DNA of 34,611 bases, taken from positions 1-34,611 of the forward strand of contig NZ_JTDK01000019.1 in assembly GCF_000802305.1 (NCBI RefSeq), in the 5' to 3' direction. Every line of letters begins with the position of its first letter. The first letter of the stretch is position 1. Below the pieces are notes generated by a model. That model was given only the letters and a program-made list of their open reading frames with translations. It was not told where the DNA came from and did not search any database. This stretch comes from Microbacterium mangrovi (GTDB taxonomy: Bacteria > Actinomycetota > Actinomycetes > Actinomycetales > Microbacteriaceae). The translations under genes and the position numbers were made by a program. Positions 33,213 through 34,611 of this stretch are shown piece after piece.

Positions 33213-33773
33213 TCAGCTCCACACGCTCGGCGCCGGCTTCTTGGTCGAGGGCAGCCGGGATGCTCCGGCCCACTCGTGGATCCACGGTTCGACCTCGGGG
33301 ATCTCCCCGGGATGCCCCATCGCCGCGAGGGCCTCCTCGATCGAGACGTGGCCGCCGGCGCGCTTGAGCATCCGGGCGCGCACCACGACCCGCGCGTAGA
33401 CCTCGCCGTCCACCACTGCGCGGTGCTCCATGTACAGGGCCCGGTCGTCGAGACCGGTGAACCGTGTCTCGACGTCGAACCGCTGCCAGAGATTCAACGA
33501 CTTGCGGAACGTGATCGTCTCGCTGGAGACCACCGCGTACCAGGCACGCGAGCGCATGGCATCCCACAACCCGGTCCGCACGAGGAGGTCCCACCGGCCG
33601 AGGTCGAACAGCGACAGATACCGGCCATTGTTCATGTGCATGAGGATGTCGATGTCGGTCGGCAGGGTGGTGAGGCGGATCGTGCTGACCTCGGTCAGTC
33701 CCAGGGTTCGTCCGCGTCGCACCCGGCGTCGCGCCTGCAGGTGGATGAGGAGGGTGCGCCAGATCACATTCAC
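33213..33773 (-). CDS. Acyl-CoA thioesterase-like hotdog-fold protein
   Basis: A protein of about 186 residues with a 4HBT-like hotdog domain: TLPTDIDILMHMNNGRYL followed by FDLGRWDLLVRTGL is the family's active-site helix region, and SSETITFRKSLNLWQRFDVETR the following strands. Such proteins hydrolyse acyl-CoA or acyl-ACP thioesters; the substrate is not predictable. The start is uncertain: GTG at 33773 gives VNVIWRT, which matches how relatives begin, and GTG 33767 is close by. A TACGAT box ends 8 bases before 33773, so a leaderless transcript is possible. The longer open frame upstream to 33857 is not supported by a ribosome-binding site. It shares the direction of putA, 54 bases upstream of it. 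Confidence 0.85.
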   Translation of the reverse strand: MNVIWRTLLIHLQARRRVRRGRTLGLTEVSTIRLTTLPTDIDILMHMNNGRYLSLFDLGRWDLLVRTGLWDAMRSRAWYAVVSSETITFRKSLNLWQRFDVETRFTGLDDRALYMEHRAVVDGEVYARVVVRARMLKRAGGHVSIEEALAAMGHPGEIPEVEPWIHEWAGASRLPSTKKPAPSVWS

Positions 33774-33925
33774 GAGGTGCGATCGTAGCCTTCCACGACC
33801 TTTCCGCAGAGTCGATTGGAGGATGCCGCCAATTCGGGACGGGGCTCCGCCGCCCAACCGGCGGGAGTGAGCATCGCGATCACGGCGGACACCCTGGGGC
33901 CGACCGGCAGGTGGACTGCGCAGGG

Positions 33926-34611
33926 TCAGAAGGGTGCCGGTGCTGTGGACGTACCGGACGCGCCTGTACTGCGGGGTCTGCCGGGAGGGCCGGTGACGAC
34001 CGCGGTGCCGGTCGGCTCAGCGTGCCGGGTTGACCGGCCGGGTGGTCGGCTGGGTTGTCCGGGTGGTCGGTCGGGGACGAACCGGACGGCGGCCGGGGGC
34101 CGGGTGCGGTAGCCGCGGCGGGTGGGTGAGGTGAAGTGGAGGATGCCGCCGGGGAGTTGCTGCACGGTCCAGTCGGTGTGGTGTTTGACGGTGTGGTGGC
34201 GCTCGCAGAGGCAGGCGAGGTTGCACAGGGCGGTGGGTCCGCCGTCAGCGTGTGCGGTGGTGTGGTCGATGTCGCATTTTTGGGCGGGGCGGCGGCAGCC
34301 GGGGAATCGGCAGGTCTCATCTCTGGCTTGCAGGAGGCGTCGCATGGCGGTGCAGGGGCGGCGTTTGTCGACGGTGACCGGGGTTCCGGTGGTCGGGTCG
34401 GTGAAGATCCGGTACCAGTCGTCGGATCCGCCGGCGAGGTGTCGGGCGGTGTCGTCGTCGACGAGTCCGGCGCCGGGGATCTGCGCACCGCCGGACGTGG
34501 TGCCGGCCAGGGTGGAGGCGGGGATGGTCAGGTGCACGGTGGCTTGGATGGCGCCGAGTGCGTCGCGGTGTTCGGGGGTGGTGCCGTGTGCGTCGGGGAC
34601 GTTGGTGAGCA
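33926..34611 (-). CDS. DUF222/13E12-type HNH endonuclease-domain protein, 5' end beyond the window
   Basis: The frame is open to the right edge, so the N-terminal DUF222 part is cut off; about 228 residues are visible. The C-terminal HNH module is clear: CRFPGCRRPAQKCDIDH with the zinc-type cysteines, DGGPTALCNLACLCERHH and the final KHH. These proteins are multicopy in Microbacteriaceae and mycobacteria; a role in mobile-element or DNA processing is often assumed but unproven. The tail after the HNH module (about 60 residues) is Pro/Arg/Gly-rich low complexity. A 152-base gene-free gap separates it from the thioesterase start, with a weak CCGCC/GGCGG hairpin near 33849-33867. Confidence 0.88.
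   Translation of the reverse strand, partial: LTNVPDAHGTTPEHRDALGAIQATVHLTIPASTLAGTTSGGAQIPGAGLVDDDTARHLAGGSDDWYRIFTDPTTGTPVTVDKRRPCTAMRRLLQARDETCRFPGCRRPAQKCDIDHTTAHADGGPTALCNLACLCERHHTVKHHTDWTVQQLPGGILHFTSPTRRGYRTRPPAAVRFVPDRPPGQPSRPPGRSTRHAEPTGTAVVTGPPGRPRSTGASGTSTAPAPF

Noticed and set aside
33774..33925. Extended N-terminus of the thioesterase up to 33857
   Set aside because: The extra residues are Arg/Gly-rich, lack a ribosome-binding site and do not resemble the family start VNVIWRT at 33773.
34017..34488. Alternative frames over the HNH gene
   Set aside because: They encode Pro/Thr/Ser- or Arg/Pro-rich low-complexity sequence, while the chosen frame carries an intact HNH zinc motif and remains open to the window edge.

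Overview
The window is high-GC DNA (about 70% by eye) with GTG starts, short overlaps between operon genes, DUF222/HNH and SAV_915-type genes, and ABC sugar importers without their own ATPase. This fits an actinobacterium of the family Microbacteriaceae, most likely Microbacterium or a close relative; the genus is inference. No rRNA, tRNA, CRISPR array, transposase or phage gene was found.

Layout. (1) 45-11310 is a divergent amino-sugar catabolic island. Leftward from 8175: a Gfo/Idh/MocA oxidoreductase, a lipoprotein sugar-binding protein, two permeases, a GH123-type (DUF4091) glycosidase, an AgaS-like sugar-phosphate isomerase/deaminase and a PfkB/LacC-type kinase. Rightward from 8404: a ROK kinase, a DeoR regulator and an N-acetyl-hexosamine-6-phosphate deacetylase. 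Together they read as import and intracellular breakdown of a beta-GalNAc glycan to tagatose 1,6-bisphosphate. (2) 11352-11569 holds two 109-bp tandem repeats with hairpins between convergent genes. (3) 11580-15478 is a leftward operon: circularly permuted ATP-grasp, alpha-E, transglutaminase-like protease, DUF3237. (4) 15533-18203 is a leftward four-gene module resembling a type VII secretion effector locus: SAV_915-like protein, small helical protein, WXG100-headed protein with a glycine-zipper tail, and a four-helix membrane protein in the position of an immunity gene. (5) 18292-19839 is a membrane-anchored molybdopterin oxidoreductase. (6) 19847-21957 is rocD plus a DDAH/arginine-dihydrolase-like enzyme, and putA lies further right (29367-33158); together they could run arginine to glutamate. 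(7) 22198-28981 is a second sugar operon: ROK repressor, binding protein, two permeases, GH4 phospho-glycosidase and a BadF/BadG-type sugar kinase. A strong ROK operator sits between its -35 and -10 boxes. (8) 28982-29366 is a repeat-rich gap. (9) putA, a hotdog thioesterase and a DUF222/HNH gene cut by the right edge close the window.

Features outside the gene list: the heptamer GGATGCC/GGCATCC occurs roughly 95 times (hand count), about ten times more than base composition predicts, mostly inside genes and usually at the cost of the rarer codons GAT and GCA. A REP palindrome flanked by 13-bp direct repeats is inserted in frame in the kinase at 27956-28981. Three starts share exactly the same leaderless arrangement, TANNNT-6 nt-ATG.
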